A stretch of 64,000 nt of DNA, from contig NZ_ASJB01000083.1 of assembly GCF_000478275.1 (NCBI RefSeq), positions 1-64,000 of the forward strand, in the 5' to 3' direction. The position numbers and the translations under genes were made by a program. The notes under the pieces were generated by a model. It worked only from the letters and a program-made list of their open reading frames with translations, was not told where the DNA came from and searched no databases. Below, in pieces: positions 41,201-50,909 of the stretch. Each line of letters begins with the position of its first letter. Positions within the stretch are counted from its first letter, which is position 1. The stretch comes from Amycolatopsis orientalis DSM 40040 = KCTC 9412 (lineage in GTDB: Bacteria > Actinomycetota > Actinomycetes > Mycobacteriales > Pseudonocardiaceae).

Positions 41201-42154
41201 TCACCGGGCCTTCGGGTCGAGCGCGTCGCGGATCCCGTCACCGAGCATGACGAACGCGAGCACGGTGATGGTCACGAACCCGGCGGGGAACAACAGCATG
41301 TGCGGGATGACCCGGAAATAGTCCCTGGCGTCGCTGATCATCACGCCCCACGAGACGACCGGTGGCCGCACGCCGACGCCGAGATAGGCCAACGTCGCCT
41401 CCGCCCCGATGAAGGCGCCGAGCGCGATGGTCCCGTAGACCAGGACCGGCGCGATCGTGTTGGGCAGCAGGTGCCGGAGCACGATGCGCGGTGTGCTCGC
41501 GCCGAGCCCGCGGGCGGCCTTGACGTAGTCGAGTTGCTTGGCCACCAGCGTCGCCGACCGCATGATGCGCATCGCCACCGGCCAGCTCAGCGCCGCGATC
41601 GAGATCACCACCTGCACGATGATGGTGACCGCGCCGGGATTCGTGCCGGGAGCGTTGAACGTCGTCAGGATGACGATCGCGCCGAGCACGAACGGCAGCG
41701 CCGCGAAGATGTCGCCGACGCGGGAGAACAGGCTGTCGACGAGGCGGCCGTAGTAGCCGGCGATGATCCCGACGACCGAGCCGATCAGGATCGTCAGCAC
41801 CGTGGCGAACACACCGACCAGCAACGACGCCCGCGCGCCGTGGATGGTCCGCGCATAGACGTCGTACCCCTGGTTGTCGTAGCCGAACCAGGCGTCCGCG
41901 GACGGCCCTTCGTTGGCATGCGTCAGATCGCTGAACCCGGCCGGACGGGAACTGAACAGGTCCGGCGCGACGGCGATCAGCACGACCACCAGGATGATGA
42001 CGGAGGAGATGATGAAGGTGGGCTTGCGGCGCAGCATCCGCCACGCGTCGCCGCCGAGGCTGCGCGGTTTGTGCGCCAGCGCGGAATCGTCGGCGACACC
42101 GGCCGCCGCGACGTCCACAGAGGACACGCCACCGGCCACATTGGGGTCAGTCAT
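41201..42154 (-). CDS. Oligopeptide ABC transporter permease (OppC/DppC type)
   Basis: A 317-residue inner-membrane permease with six predicted helices and the EAA loop YVKAARGLGASTPRIVLRHL. The N-terminal about 60 residues are a hydrophilic cytoplasmic extension (SLGGDAWRMLRRKPTF). The start is ATG 42154 (MTDPNVAGG), overlapping the OppB-type gene by 8 bp; a start further upstream is unlikely. Confidence 0.9.
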   Translation of the reverse strand: MTDPNVAGGVSSVDVAAAGVADDSALAHKPRSLGGDAWRMLRRKPTFIISSVIILVVVLIAVAPDLFSSRPAGFSDLTHANEGPSADAWFGYDNQGYDVYARTIHGARASLLVGVFATVLTILIGSVVGIIAGYYGRLVDSLFSRVGDIFAALPFVLGAIVILTTFNAPGTNPGAVTIIVQVVISIAALSWPVAMRIMRSATLVAKQLDYVKAARGLGASTPRIVLRHLLPNTIAPVLVYGTIALGAFIGAEATLAYLGVGVRPPVVSWGVMISDARDYFRVIPHMLLFPAGFVTITVLAFVMLGDGIRDALDPKAR

Positions 42155-43073
42155 AACGGATCCTCGGGTCGAGAACGGCATAGAGCAGGTCGACGGTGAG
42201 ACTCACCAGCAGGTACACCATCACCAGCAGGACGACGACCCCGGTGACGGTGGCGCCCTCCCGGTTCTGGATACCGCGGAAGATGAGCCCGCCGATGCCG
42301 TTGATGTTGAACACGCCTTCGGTGACGATCGCCCCGCCCATGAGCGCGCCGATGTCGGTGCCGATGAAGGTCAGCACCGGGATCACCGAGTTGCGGAGCA
42401 GGTGCACGCCGACGACGCGGCTGCGCGGCTGGCCTTTCGCGACGGCCGTGCGGACGTAGTCGGCGTGCCGGTTCTCGGCGATGCTCGTCCTGGTGAGCCG
42501 GGCGATGTAGGCCATGGACAGGCTGCCCAGCGCGATGCCGGGCACGATGAGTTCGCCGACTCCCGCGTCCTCGGACACGCTCGCGTCGATGAGGCCCAGT
42601 TCCGAACCCAGGACGATCTGCAGCACGATCGCGGTGACGAACACCGGGATCGAGATCAGGAACGTGGTGGACATCAGCACGAGGTTGTCGAGGAAACCCT
42701 TGCCCCGCAGGCCGGTCAGGATACCGGCGGCGAGCCCGATGATCGCCTCGATGGCCACCGCGATGAGCGCGAGCCGGACGGTCACCGGATAGGCGTTCGC
42801 GATCAGCTCGCCGACCGAGACACCGTTGAAGGTCTCCCCCCAGTCGCCGGTGAACAGGTTGCCGAGGTATTTGAAGTACTGGACGAAGATCGAATCGTCG
42901 AGATTGAACTTCTCGGTCATCATCTCGATGTAGGCGGGCGGGCAGGCGACCTGACCGCATTTGCCGGCGAAGGGGTCGCCGGGCACGGCCCACACCAGTG
43001 CGTAGATGAGGAAAGTCGTGCCGAAGAAGACCGGGATCAGTTGGAGTAGGCGACGGAGGATGTACTGGGACAT
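42147..43073 (-). CDS. Oligopeptide ABC transporter permease (OppB/DppB type)
   Basis: A 308-residue permease with the characteristic N-terminus (YILRRLLQLIPVFFGTTFLI), six membrane helices and EAA loop YVRTAVAKGQPRSRVVGVHL. A Cys pair in KCGQVACPPA sits in the first outer loop. Forms the translocation pore with the OppC-type subunit. Confidence 0.92.
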   Translation of the reverse strand: MSQYILRRLLQLIPVFFGTTFLIYALVWAVPGDPFAGKCGQVACPPAYIEMMTEKFNLDDSIFVQYFKYLGNLFTGDWGETFNGVSVGELIANAYPVTVRLALIAVAIEAIIGLAAGILTGLRGKGFLDNLVLMSTTFLISIPVFVTAIVLQIVLGSELGLIDASVSEDAGVGELIVPGIALGSLSMAYIARLTRTSIAENRHADYVRTAVAKGQPRSRVVGVHLLRNSVIPVLTFIGTDIGALMGGAIVTEGVFNINGIGGLIFRGIQNREGATVTGVVVLLVMVYLLVSLTVDLLYAVLDPRIRYD

Positions 43074-43166
43074 GGGCGTGCCGTCCTGAAGATCGCGTGG
43101 TGGGAACCGGAGGTCCGGCCGGCCGGGAACGACGCTCCGTCGCTCCCGGCCGGCGCGGCCACACGC

Positions 43167-44783
43167 TTACTTCGCCGCGACCTCGATGGACGAGTAGTCC
43201 GCGAGACGGCCGAAGTCGAGCTTCGCGACCTTCAGCCGGTTCGACTTACCGCCGACGCCCTTCTCCTCCCACACCGGGATCTGCGGCAGGTCCTTCGCGA
43301 TCAAATCCTCCGCCTGCTGGTACAGCTTGATCGCGGCCGCCTTGTCGGCGGTCTGGTCCGCCTGGGTCAGCAGCGCGTCGACGGCCGGGTTGTTGTACGT
43401 CGAGTCGTTGGACGAACCGGTGCTCTTGTAGCGCGGGTTCAGGTAGTTCTCGATCGACGGGTAGTCGGCCGACCAGTCGGAGCGGCCCATGCCGGTCAGC
43501 TTCCGGCCGTTGACGATGCTGCGCCACTGGCCGAAGTCGGTCGCCGGGACGAAGTCGCATTCGACGCCGAGCGCGTTCTTGATGCTGTTGCAGGCCGCGA
43601 CCAGCGGTTCCTTACGGCCACCGTCCGCGTTCGAGGCGATGGTCAGTTTGCCGGTGTAACCGGACTTCGCCCAGAACTCCTTGGCCTTCGCCGGGTCGAA
43701 CTTGCAGAATTCGCAAACGCCGGGCCGATAACCTTCGATACCGCGCGAAACGTAGCCGTCGGCGGGCGAATAGGTGTCGTTCATGACGGTTTTGACGATC
43801 TGCTCGCGGTCGATGGCCAGCGAGATCGCCTTGCGCAGGTCCAGGTTGTTGTAACCCGGGACGTAGTACGGGATGGCGAGGGCGCTGATGCCGAGCAGGT
43901 TGCCTTCGACCAGCCGCTCACCGAGGTCGGTCTTGTATTTCCCGCCTGCCTTCGCCGCGGGCGGGAGCGCCTCCATGAAGTCGAGGCGGTTGCTCAGGAG
44001 ATCCTGGTACGCGGTCTCCTGGCTGGTGTAGATGCGGACTTCCAGGTCCTTGAACTTGACCTTGTCCTCGCCCTGGTACTCGTCGTACCGCGTGAGCTTC
44101 ATGTTCTGGTTGGGCGTGCGCGAAACGAACTTCAGCGGGCCGTTGCCGATGGGCGCCTTGGCGAACGCCTCCGGGTCGGCGAAGAACTTGTCCGGCAACG
44201 GCGCGAAGGCGAGATAGCCGATCTTGGTGGCGAAAACGGAGAACGGGCCCTTGAGCGTGACCTGGAATTCGTAGTCGTTCACGACCTTGAGGCCGGACAT
44301 CTCCTTGACGGCCGGTTCTTTGACGCTGATCTCGTCGTAGCCCTGGATCTGCTCGAAGAACGACGCGTTCTGCATGCCGTTCTTGCCGTTCGCGCTGTAG
44401 TTCCAGGCGTCGACGAAGTTCTTCGCCTTGACTTCGGTTCCGTCGTGGAACTTCCAGCCCTTTTTGATCTTGATGTCGAAGACCTTCGAATCGGTCGTGG
44501 TGATCGATTCGGCCATCAGGTTGTACGGCTCGGCGGTGTCGGATTTGTAGCCGACCAGCGCCGAGAAGACCGGCTTGAGGGCCTTCGACCCGCCGAGTTC
44601 GTTGGTATTGGCGGGAATCAACGAGTTCTCCGGCTCGGTGCCGTAGACCGAGACCGCCGCATTGGAGTCTGTGGCGCCGGATCCCTTGTTCTCACTGGAC
44701 CCACCACCCCCACAGGCCGTCAGCAGCATGGCCGCCGTGGCCACCACCGCCGTCGCTCCCCAGAACCCGCGTGAACCCCGCAT
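43167..44783 (-). CDS. Peptide ABC transporter substrate-binding lipoprotein (SBP family 5)
   Basis: A 538-residue family 5 solute-binding lipoprotein. Signal peptide ends in lipobox LLTACGGGG (Cys about 24). DIKIKKGWKFHDGTEVKAKN and LRKAISLAIDREQIVKTV are family landmarks. GGAGGGG precedes ATG 44783. First gene of the importer operon; 93 bp to the OppB gene. The 256 bp upstream, shared with the ppx 3' end, contain no other gene I can support. Confidence 0.92.
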   Translation of the reverse strand: MRGSRGFWGATAVVATAAMLLTACGGGGSSENKGSGATDSNAAVSVYGTEPENSLIPANTNELGGSKALKPVFSALVGYKSDTAEPYNLMAESITTTDSKVFDIKIKKGWKFHDGTEVKAKNFVDAWNYSANGKNGMQNASFFEQIQGYDEISVKEPAVKEMSGLKVVNDYEFQVTLKGPFSVFATKIGYLAFAPLPDKFFADPEAFAKAPIGNGPLKFVSRTPNQNMKLTRYDEYQGEDKVKFKDLEVRIYTSQETAYQDLLSNRLDFMEALPPAAKAGGKYKTDLGERLVEGNLLGISALAIPYYVPGYNNLDLRKAISLAIDREQIVKTVMNDTYSPADGYVSRGIEGYRPGVCEFCKFDPAKAKEFWAKSGYTGKLTIASNADGGRKEPLVAACNSIKNALGVECDFVPATDFGQWRSIVNGRKLTGMGRSDWSADYPSIENYLNPRYKSTGSSNDSTYNNPAVDALLTQADQTADKAAAIKLYQQAEDLIAKDLPQIPVWEEKGVGGKSNRLKVAKLDFGRLADYSSIEVAAK

Positions 44784-45039
44784 GTCCCCTCCAACTCTCG
44801 TCGTCGGATCGTTCGGCGAGCGCGGGTCGCGCTCAGCCGCCCAGAAGGTGAGACGACGCTATGGGACAGGTGAAGCCGATCACAGTGCGTTGGTGTTGCA
44901 AATGTGTGACGGTCTCGGGCACCACCCGGTTAGAGCACGACCTTGGTAGGAACGAGGCAGGACCGAATGGGTTAATCCGGACAGGAGGTCACCACGTGAT
45001 CACCGACAGAAATGGCGTCACGTAAGAGAAATCAGCGAA

Positions 45040-45993
45040 TCAGGCGAGCGAGAGCGCGATGCCGTCCAGGATGTCGTGCTCGGAGACGACCAGTTCGCCG
45101 GGACCACTGCGCGTGGCGAACTGCTCGGCCAGTACCTGCACGATCACCGAACCACCGCCGATGACGTCCACCCGGCCGGGGTGGATCACCGGATTCGCGG
45201 CCCTGGTCGCGTGGTCGGCGGTCAGCAGGGACTGCGCGACCCGGTCGATGTCGGCGCGGGAGAGCTTGGAGAGGTGGGTGCGCTCGGAGTCGTACTCCGA
45301 GAGACCCTGCGCCACGGCCGTCAGGGTGGTGACCGTGCCGGCGACGCCGATCCACGTCTTCGCGGCCGAAACGTCCACGACGTCGAAGGCCTCGGTGAGG
45401 ACCTTGGCGGCCAGCTCACGCGCTTCGGCGATCTCGCCCGCCGTCGGCGGGTCGGACTTCAGCGCGCGTTCGGTGATCCGCACGCAGCCGATGTCGACCG
45501 ACTTCGCGGCGATGACCTCGGCCTGGCGGCCGTCCCAGGTGCCGACGACGAGTTCGGTCGAGCCGCCGCCGACGTCGACCACCACGAACGGGCCGTCGTC
45601 CGGATCCTGCTCGCCCACGGCGCCGGTGAAGGACAGCCGGGCCTCTTCGTCGCCGCTGATGACCTCGGCCTCGGTGCCGAGCACCTCACGGGTCATCGCG
45701 AAGAACTCGTCGCGGTTGCTCGCGTCACGGGTCGCCGACGTCGCGACCATGCGGACCTTCTCGACGCCCTTGCGGCGCGCGGCGATCGTGTAGTCGGCCA
45801 GCGCCTTGCGGGTGCGCTCGAGCGCCTCGGGGGCCAGCTTCCCGGTGGCGTCCACACCCTGGCCGAGGCGGACGATCCGCATCTCGCGGTGCAGGTCGCG
45901 CAGGTCGACCGTCCCGTCGTGGCGGGGGGTCAACTCGGCGACGAGCAGACGGATGGAGTTGGTCCCACAGTCGATCGCGGCAACACGAGGCAT
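45040..45993 (-). CDS. Ppx/GppA family exopolyphosphatase / pppGpp phosphohydrolase
   Basis: A 317-residue ASKHA-fold phosphatase: AAIDCGTNSIRLLVAE (phosphate 1 loop), VVDVGGGSTELVVG (phosphate 2), GVAGTVTTLTA. The length corresponds to the short actinobacterial Ppx1 type without the C-terminal HD domain. It hydrolyses polyphosphate or pppGpp and so touches the stringent response. Last in the eno-DivIC-DUF501-transglycosylase-ppx series. Confidence 0.9.
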   Translation of the reverse strand: MPRVAAIDCGTNSIRLLVAELTPRHDGTVDLRDLHREMRIVRLGQGVDATGKLAPEALERTRKALADYTIAARRKGVEKVRMVATSATRDASNRDEFFAMTREVLGTEAEVISGDEEARLSFTGAVGEQDPDDGPFVVVDVGGGSTELVVGTWDGRQAEVIAAKSVDIGCVRITERALKSDPPTAGEIAEARELAAKVLTEAFDVVDVSAAKTWIGVAGTVTTLTAVAQGLSEYDSERTHLSKLSRADIDRVAQSLLTADHATRAANPVIHPGRVDVIGGGSVIVQVLAEQFATRSGPGELVVSEHDILDGIALSLA

Positions 45994-46059
45994 GCCCGGA
46001 GATTACAGCGGAGCGAAGCTTCTCCGTTGAGGGTGGTGGCGGGGCATGGATGAAGGCGA

Positions 46060-47226
46060 TCAGGTGGTTTGGGCACCGCCGCTGCTCGGCGACGTCACCG
46101 TCGTCGTCGTGGTGGTCGTCGTCGGCGAGCTGCAGGTCGGCGGCGAAGGTGATGGCGTCGTGGTCGTGGTCGCCGGGCTCGTGTTCGTGCTCGGGTGCGT
46201 CTCCGTCACGGTGACTGTCGGGCAAGGCGGCAACTTCGAGGGCGTCGTCGTCTTGGACGGCGAAGACGAATTCGTCGACGGCGGCAACGTGGTCGACGGC
46301 GGCGGCGTCACCGAACCGGGCGGTGTCGGCGGCACCGGAGGCGGCGGAACCGAAGCGGGCGGCGGAGCGGCGGCGGCGTTCGGCGCGCCGATGGGCACCT
46401 TGCTGTCCGGCGTCGGCAGCACCCCCGTGCGGTAGGCCTCGGCCCAGATCAGCACCGTGTTCACGTAGGTGTCGGAGTTGTTGTAGCGGTACACCGCCGC
46501 GCGCAACTGATCCGGTTTGGACAGATCCAGTCCACCCGAGCACAGGTAGCGGCCGGTGCCCAGCGCCGCGTCGAAGATGTTGTTGGGATTGGATTCACCG
46601 TCGCCGTTCCCGTCGGAGGCGTAGCGGGCCCAGGTCGACGGGATGAACTGCGTCGGCCCGACGGCGCGGTCCCACACCGTGTCACCGTCGTACTTGCCGC
46701 CGTCGCTGTCCGGGATGGCCGCGAACGGACCGGCGCCGTTGAGCTGCGGCCCGAGGATCGGTTCGAGGGTGTTGCCCTTGGCGTCGACGAAGCCGCCGCG
46801 CGCGTGGTTGGACTCGATCCGGCCGATGCTGGCGATGAGCGCCCAGTCGATGTGACAGCCGGGCTGTTCGGCGATGAGGATGTCGGCGGCGTTGCGGTAC
46901 GCGGCAAGCGCGGTGACCGGGATGCCGAGCGGTCCGTTGGGGAGTTCGTCCGCGGGGAGCGGGAGCGGGGTCGGCGCGTTCGGCAGGCTTCCGTCGACGC
47001 CGATCTGCTGGACGAGCGGGTTCTTCGGGTCATAGCCGCCGACGAGGGCGACGTTGTCGGAATGAATCGTGCTCGCCGTCGCGATCCACGTGCCCGTGCC
47101 GATCACCGCGGCACAGGCCGGGACGATGGCGAGGACTCCTCCGGTCACCGCGGCGATCGTGCGGTGCCGGAGACAGAGTCTCCGGACATGACCGTTCACC
47201 GCGCCTGGCACGTGCCTCACGCGCAT
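46060..47226 (-). CDS. Lytic murein transglycosylase with Thr/Pro-rich tail
   Basis: A 388-residue exported MltB/SLT_2-type enzyme cleaving peptidoglycan glycan strands to anhydromuropeptides. Hydrophobic export segment (about 22-48), catalytic Glu in ASIGRIESNHARGG (about 148), and GPTQFIPSTWARYASDGNGD. After about residue 290 the chain is a low-complexity Pro, then Thr/Ser tail of about 95 residues, likely a wall-spanning or glycosylated stalk. Paralogue at 52427-53134. Confidence 0.85.
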   Translation of the reverse strand: MRVRHVPGAVNGHVRRLCLRHRTIAAVTGGVLAIVPACAAVIGTGTWIATASTIHSDNVALVGGYDPKNPLVQQIGVDGSLPNAPTPLPLPADELPNGPLGIPVTALAAYRNAADILIAEQPGCHIDWALIASIGRIESNHARGGFVDAKGNTLEPILGPQLNGAGPFAAIPDSDGGKYDGDTVWDRAVGPTQFIPSTWARYASDGNGDGESNPNNIFDAALGTGRYLCSGGLDLSKPDQLRAAVYRYNNSDTYVNTVLIWAEAYRTGVLPTPDSKVPIGAPNAAAAPPPASVPPPPVPPTPPGSVTPPPSTTLPPSTNSSSPSKTTTPSKLPPCPTVTVTETHPSTNTSPATTTTTPSPSPPTCSSPTTTTTTTTVTSPSSGGAQTT

Positions 47227-47410
47227 ACCTCAGAACCCTCCCGGCGGATCACGACTCGGCGACCCGGTTACTTGCCCACCCCGACAACCCACAACTGGTG
47301 CATAGCCTGCCGCATACGGTGACCGGTTTCACCCCATAGGGAGAAGGAGTTGACCGACAACGGGTGAATTAACCCACCTGGAGGAACTATCTGTACAGCG
47401 GGGGCGGGTG

Positions 47411-47926
47411 TTACCCCTGGCAGTCGCCCGACGGCCACCCGTTCGACTTGAGCAGCGCGAGGGTCTCGTCGCCGAAGGGGTTCACGCCGGGGCCGACGGC
47501 GAGCGTATGCGCCAGGTGGACGTGCAGGCATTTGACGCGTCCGGGCATCCCGCCCGCGCTGACCTCGTGCCCGAGCGAGTCGATGGCGTCGCGTTCGGCG
47601 AGGTAGCTCTCGTGGGTCCGCTGGTAGGCGGCCGCCAGCTCGGGGTCCTCCGCGAGCCTGTCGGTCATCTCCTTCATCAGCCCGGACGCCTCGAGGGTGC
47701 CGACCATCGAGGTCAGCTTCGGGCAGGTCAAGTAGTAGAGCGTCGGGAACGGGGTGCCGTCGTCGAGGCGGGGACTGGTCTGCACGACCGACGGGTGGCC
47801 GCTCGGGCAGCGCGCGGCGACGGCGCGCAGCGCACGGGGTGCCCGGCCGAGCTGTTCCGCGATGATTTCGCGGTCGGCGTCGGTCACAGGCTCATAAGAA
47901 GACTTTTCCGTGCGGTTCACGCCCAT
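47411..47926 (-). CDS. DUF501 domain protein
   Basis: A 171-residue cytoplasmic protein (REIIAEQLGRAPRALRAVAA, RCPSGHPSVVQTSPRLDDGT, GMPGRVKCLHVHLAHTLAVG). DUF501 is nearly always encoded between the DivIC-like gene and ppx in actinobacteria, as here, but its function is unknown. Conserved Cys and His residues (CPSGHP, KCLHVH) could bind a metal. Confidence 0.88.
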   Translation of the reverse strand: MGVNRTEKSSYEPVTDADREIIAEQLGRAPRALRAVAARCPSGHPSVVQTSPRLDDGTPFPTLYYLTCPKLTSMVGTLEASGLMKEMTDRLAEDPELAAAYQRTHESYLAERDAIDSLGHEVSAGGMPGRVKCLHVHLAHTLAVGPGVNPFGDETLALLKSNGWPSGDCQG

Positions 47927-47944
47927 AAGGGTAAACAGGGAGCT

Positions 47945-48484
47945 TCAGCCGCCCGCGACCTGATCCCACAGCTTCTCGTACCAGGAGCCCGCGGGCACCG
48001 CCTGCTCGCCTTGCTGGCCCTGCTCGGGCGCCTTGTCCTCGGGCAGCTGCACGATGTACGGCGTCTCACCGGGTTTCACGAAACCGAAGCGCTTCCGGGC
48101 CTCGGCCTCGATCTGCGCGGGATCGCTCAGCTCGGCTTTGCGGCCCTCCAGCTGGGCGACGCTCCGCTGCAGTTCGGACTGCAGCTGCTGCTGCTCGCTC
48201 ACCTCGGACTTCTGGCTGAGGTATGTCCGCAGCGGGACGGCGATGGTGAACGCGAGCGCGCACACCACGATCGCCACCACCGCGGCCCGGCGGGTGGTGG
48301 ACATGCCGAGCACCTTCGCGGCGCCCGACGCCCTTTTCGCCGCCAGGCTGCGGCGCAGCCGGGTTCGGGCGCGGACCTCCGTCGTCGTGGTCCGCCGGGC
48401 GCGCTCCGGTCGGCGGCCCCTGCTGGAGCCACCGCCGTCCGCGCGCCCGCTACGACGGGTCCGCGCCCTCCCCCGGTCCGCCAT
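47945..48484 (-). CDS. FtsB/DivIC septum formation initiator family protein
   Basis: A 179-residue bitopic division protein. Very basic Arg/Gly-rich cytoplasmic N-terminus (about 1-65), one membrane helix (AAVVAIVVCALAFTIAV, about 69-87), then a periplasmic coiled coil (QQQLQSELQRSVAQLEGRKA) and FGFVKPGETPYIVQ. It would bridge FtsL and FtsQ at the septum. It starts 6 bp after eno ends. Confidence 0.9.
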   Translation of the reverse strand: MADRGRARTRRSGRADGGGSSRGRRPERARRTTTTEVRARTRLRRSLAAKRASGAAKVLGMSTTRRAAVVAIVVCALAFTIAVPLRTYLSQKSEVSEQQQLQSELQRSVAQLEGRKAELSDPAQIEAEARKRFGFVKPGETPYIVQLPEDKAPEQGQQGEQAVPAGSWYEKLWDQVAGG

Positions 48485-48490
48485 AACCGA

Positions 48491-49777
48491 TTACCCCTCC
48501 GGGGTGAACCGCGGGAAGGCGAGGTCGCCGGCGTAGCGCGCCGCGTCGGCGAGGGTCTCCTCGATCCGCAGCAGCTGGTTGTACTTGGCGATGCGCTCGC
48601 CGCGCGCCGGGGCGCCGGTCTTGATCTGGCCGACGCCGGTGGCGACGGCCAGGTCGGCGATGAAGGTGTCCTCGGTCTCGCCGGACCGGTGGCTCATCAT
48701 CGACTTGTAGCCGTAGGAGGTGGCCAGCGAGATCGCGTCGAGGGTCTCCGACAGCGTACCGATCTGGTTGACCTTCACCAGCAGCGCGTTCGCGGCGCGG
48801 CGGGTGATGCCCTCTTCGAGGCGGTCCGGGTTGGTGACGAACAGGTCGTCGCCGACGATCTGGACCTTCTCGCCGACCTCGGCGGTCAGCTGGACCCAGC
48901 CGTCCCAGTCGTCCTCGCTCAGCGGGTCCTCGATGGACACGAGCGGGTAGTCACGCAGCAGTTCGGCGTAGTAGGCCGACATCTGCTCGGCGCTCTTCTT
49001 CGCGCCTTCGAAGGTGTACGCGCCGTCGGCGAAGAACTCCGTCGCGGCGACGTCGAGCGCGAGCGCGACGTCGCGGCCCGGGGCGTAGCCGGCCTTCTCG
49101 ATCGCCTGCAGGATCAGGTCGAGCGCCTCGCGGTTGTTCTTCAGGCTGGGCGCGAAGCCGCCTTCGTCGCCGAGACCGGTGGCCAGGCCGCGGCCCTTCA
49201 GCACCGACTTCAGCGAGTGGTAGACCTCGGTGCCCCAGCGCAGGGCCTCGCGGAACGACTCGGCGCCGATCGGCGCGATCATGAACTCCTGGATGTCCAC
49301 ATCGGTGTCGGCGTGCGCGCCACCGTTGAGGATGTTGAGCATCGGCACCGGCAGCACATGCGCGTTCGGCCCGCCGAGGTAGCGGAACAGCTCCAGCTCG
49401 GCCGACTCCGCGGCGGCCTTCGCGACGGCGAGCGAGACGCCGAGGATGGCGTTCGCGCCGAGGCGGGACTTCGCCGGGGTGCCGTCGAGATCGACCAGCT
49501 TCTGGTCGACGATGCGCTGGTCCACGGCGTCGGTGCCGACGAGGTCCGGGCCGATTTCGTCCAGGACGGCCGCGACCGCGCGCTCGACACCCTTGCCGTT
49601 GTAGCGGCCGGTGTCGCCGTCACGCAGCTCGACGGCTTCGTGTTCGCCGGTGGACGCACCCGAGGGGACCGCGGCCCGCGCCAGCGTGCCGTCGTCGAGA
49701 GCCACCTCCACTTCGACCGTCGGGTTGCCTCGCGAGTCCAGAATCTCGCGAGCGCCTACCTGCTCGATGAGCGCCAC
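48491..49777 (-). CDS. eno: Enolase (phosphopyruvate hydratase)
   Basis: A 428-residue glycolytic enzyme converting 2-phosphoglycerate to phosphoenolpyruvate. SGASTGEHEAVELRDGD loop, metal ligands in LVSIEDPLSEDDWDGW and GDDLFVTNP, and the signature LLVKVNQIGTLSETLDA with MSHRSGETED. Full length. First gene of the conserved eno-DivIC-DUF501 cluster. Confidence 0.96.
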   Translation of the reverse strand: MALIEQVGAREILDSRGNPTVEVEVALDDGTLARAAVPSGASTGEHEAVELRDGDTGRYNGKGVERAVAAVLDEIGPDLVGTDAVDQRIVDQKLVDLDGTPAKSRLGANAILGVSLAVAKAAAESAELELFRYLGGPNAHVLPVPMLNILNGGAHADTDVDIQEFMIAPIGAESFREALRWGTEVYHSLKSVLKGRGLATGLGDEGGFAPSLKNNREALDLILQAIEKAGYAPGRDVALALDVAATEFFADGAYTFEGAKKSAEQMSAYYAELLRDYPLVSIEDPLSEDDWDGWVQLTAEVGEKVQIVGDDLFVTNPDRLEEGITRRAANALLVKVNQIGTLSETLDAISLATSYGYKSMMSHRSGETEDTFIADLAVATGVGQIKTGAPARGERIAKYNQLLRIEETLADAARYAGDLAFPRFTPEG

Positions 49778-49868
49778 GCCATGCTCCTCATGTGGGTTGT
49801 GCCTGCGGTGACGGGCCCCAGCCTAGCCGTCGGCGCCGTTCACCCGTTGGAGGCACGCGCCACAGCGC

Positions 49869-50369
49869 TCACTCCGAGGGCTCACTCCGGGGCGGTTCGT
49901 CCGCACGGACTTCGCGCCAGCCCGACGGCAGCTCGACGGTGTCGGAGAACTGCTGCCAGAAAGTCCAGCTGTTGCCGCCGATGTCGGAGACGGTGAACAC
50001 ACGGGCGCCGTAGGGCTGGTCCTGTGGCGCGTCGAGGTCGGCGTCGTCGCCCAGCGCTGCGCGGACCCGCTCGTACTGCGCGTCGACGTCGGGGACGTAG
50101 ACGATGTTCAGCTGGCCGACCGGGCCGTCGACGCCCTTGGCCTCCCAGTACTCGGGACCGACCCCTGCCAGCTGGATCTTGGCCGGACCGGCGCACAACG
50201 TGGCCTGGAACACCTCGCCCGACGCGTCGGCGAAGCGCACTTCCTCGGTGAACCCGAACACTCTGACCAGCCACGCGACGGCTTCGGTCGCGTCGGTGTA
50301 GTAGAGGTACGGCGCGAGTCCGAGGTAGCCGGGCTCGCTTTCGGGCCTATCCGCTTCGGCACTGCTCAT
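49869..50369 (-). CDS. VOC (glyoxalase/bleomycin-resistance) family protein
   Basis: A 166-residue single VOC module pair: YLGLAPYLYYTDATEAVAWL begins the first beta-alpha-beta-beta-beta unit and FTVSDIGGNSWTFWQQF ends the second. Metal ligands cannot be assigned confidently. ATG 50369 chosen because the in-frame upstream part is antisense to the TPR gene. Substrate unknown. Confidence 0.82.
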   Translation of the reverse strand: MSSAEADRPESEPGYLGLAPYLYYTDATEAVAWLVRVFGFTEEVRFADASGEVFQATLCAGPAKIQLAGVGPEYWEAKGVDGPVGQLNIVYVPDVDAQYERVRAALGDDADLDAPQDQPYGARVFTVSDIGGNSWTFWQQFSDTVELPSGWREVRADEPPRSEPSE

Positions 50370-50441
50370 GGCGAGACAGTCCACCATGACCGTTTCAGCT
50401 CCTCGTGAACGACCCTGCCCAGGCGTATCGTGGAGCGGACC

Positions 50442-50855
50442 ATGATGGATGCCGAACCCGACCCAGAACCCGGTCCGGACTCGTCCGGCGAATCCCGGTT
50501 CCGTGCCTTCCGGCAGGCGGAGGCACTGGTCGAAAGCCGCAGGCCGCTCGACGCCCTCAAGGCCCTCGAGCCGTTGCTGGAGGAAGAAACCGACAAACCG
50601 AGCGTGCAGCTGCTGGCGGGGCGCGCGTACTTCCACTCCGCACAGTTGCGGCGGGCCGAGCGCGCCTTCACCCGGGTGCTGGAACTGGATCCCACCGATC
50701 ACTACGCCCGGTTCGTGCTCGGGCGGACCCTCCAGCGCCTCGGCCGGTTGACCGAGGCGCTCGCGCAGATGCGGATCGCGTCGGCGATGCACCCGATCCC
50801 GGAGTATCTGGAAGCGATCAGCGAGGTCAGCGCGCGGATCGCGCTGCGGGACTGA
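50442..50855 (+). CDS. Tetratricopeptide repeat protein
   Basis: A 137-residue protein of two to three TPR-like helix pairs (ALVESRRPLDALKALEPLLE, LAGRAYFHSAQLRRAERAFT, FVLGRTLQRLGRLTEALAQM). Probably a protein-interaction scaffold. ATG 50442 preferred because GGAG lies seven bases upstream. Divergent from the VOC gene. Confidence 0.82.
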   Translation: MMDAEPDPEPGPDSSGESRFRAFRQAEALVESRRPLDALKALEPLLEEETDKPSVQLLAGRAYFHSAQLRRAERAFTRVLELDPTDHYARFVLGRTLQRLGRLTEALAQMRIASAMHPIPEYLEAISEVSARIALRD

Positions 50856-50909
50856 CCCTGCCTTGCGGACGCGTTTAGCCGACTAAACGCGGCAGCTCGT
50901 CACCAGCTC

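Noticed and set aside
44996..45025. Nine-codon ORF with a strong AGGAGG site
   Set aside because: No downstream gene on that strand and too short to support; likely chance in the importer upstream region.
47408..49996. 862-codon plus-strand open frame over enolase, DivIC and DUF501
   Set aside because: Antisense shadow of three clearly recognised genes.
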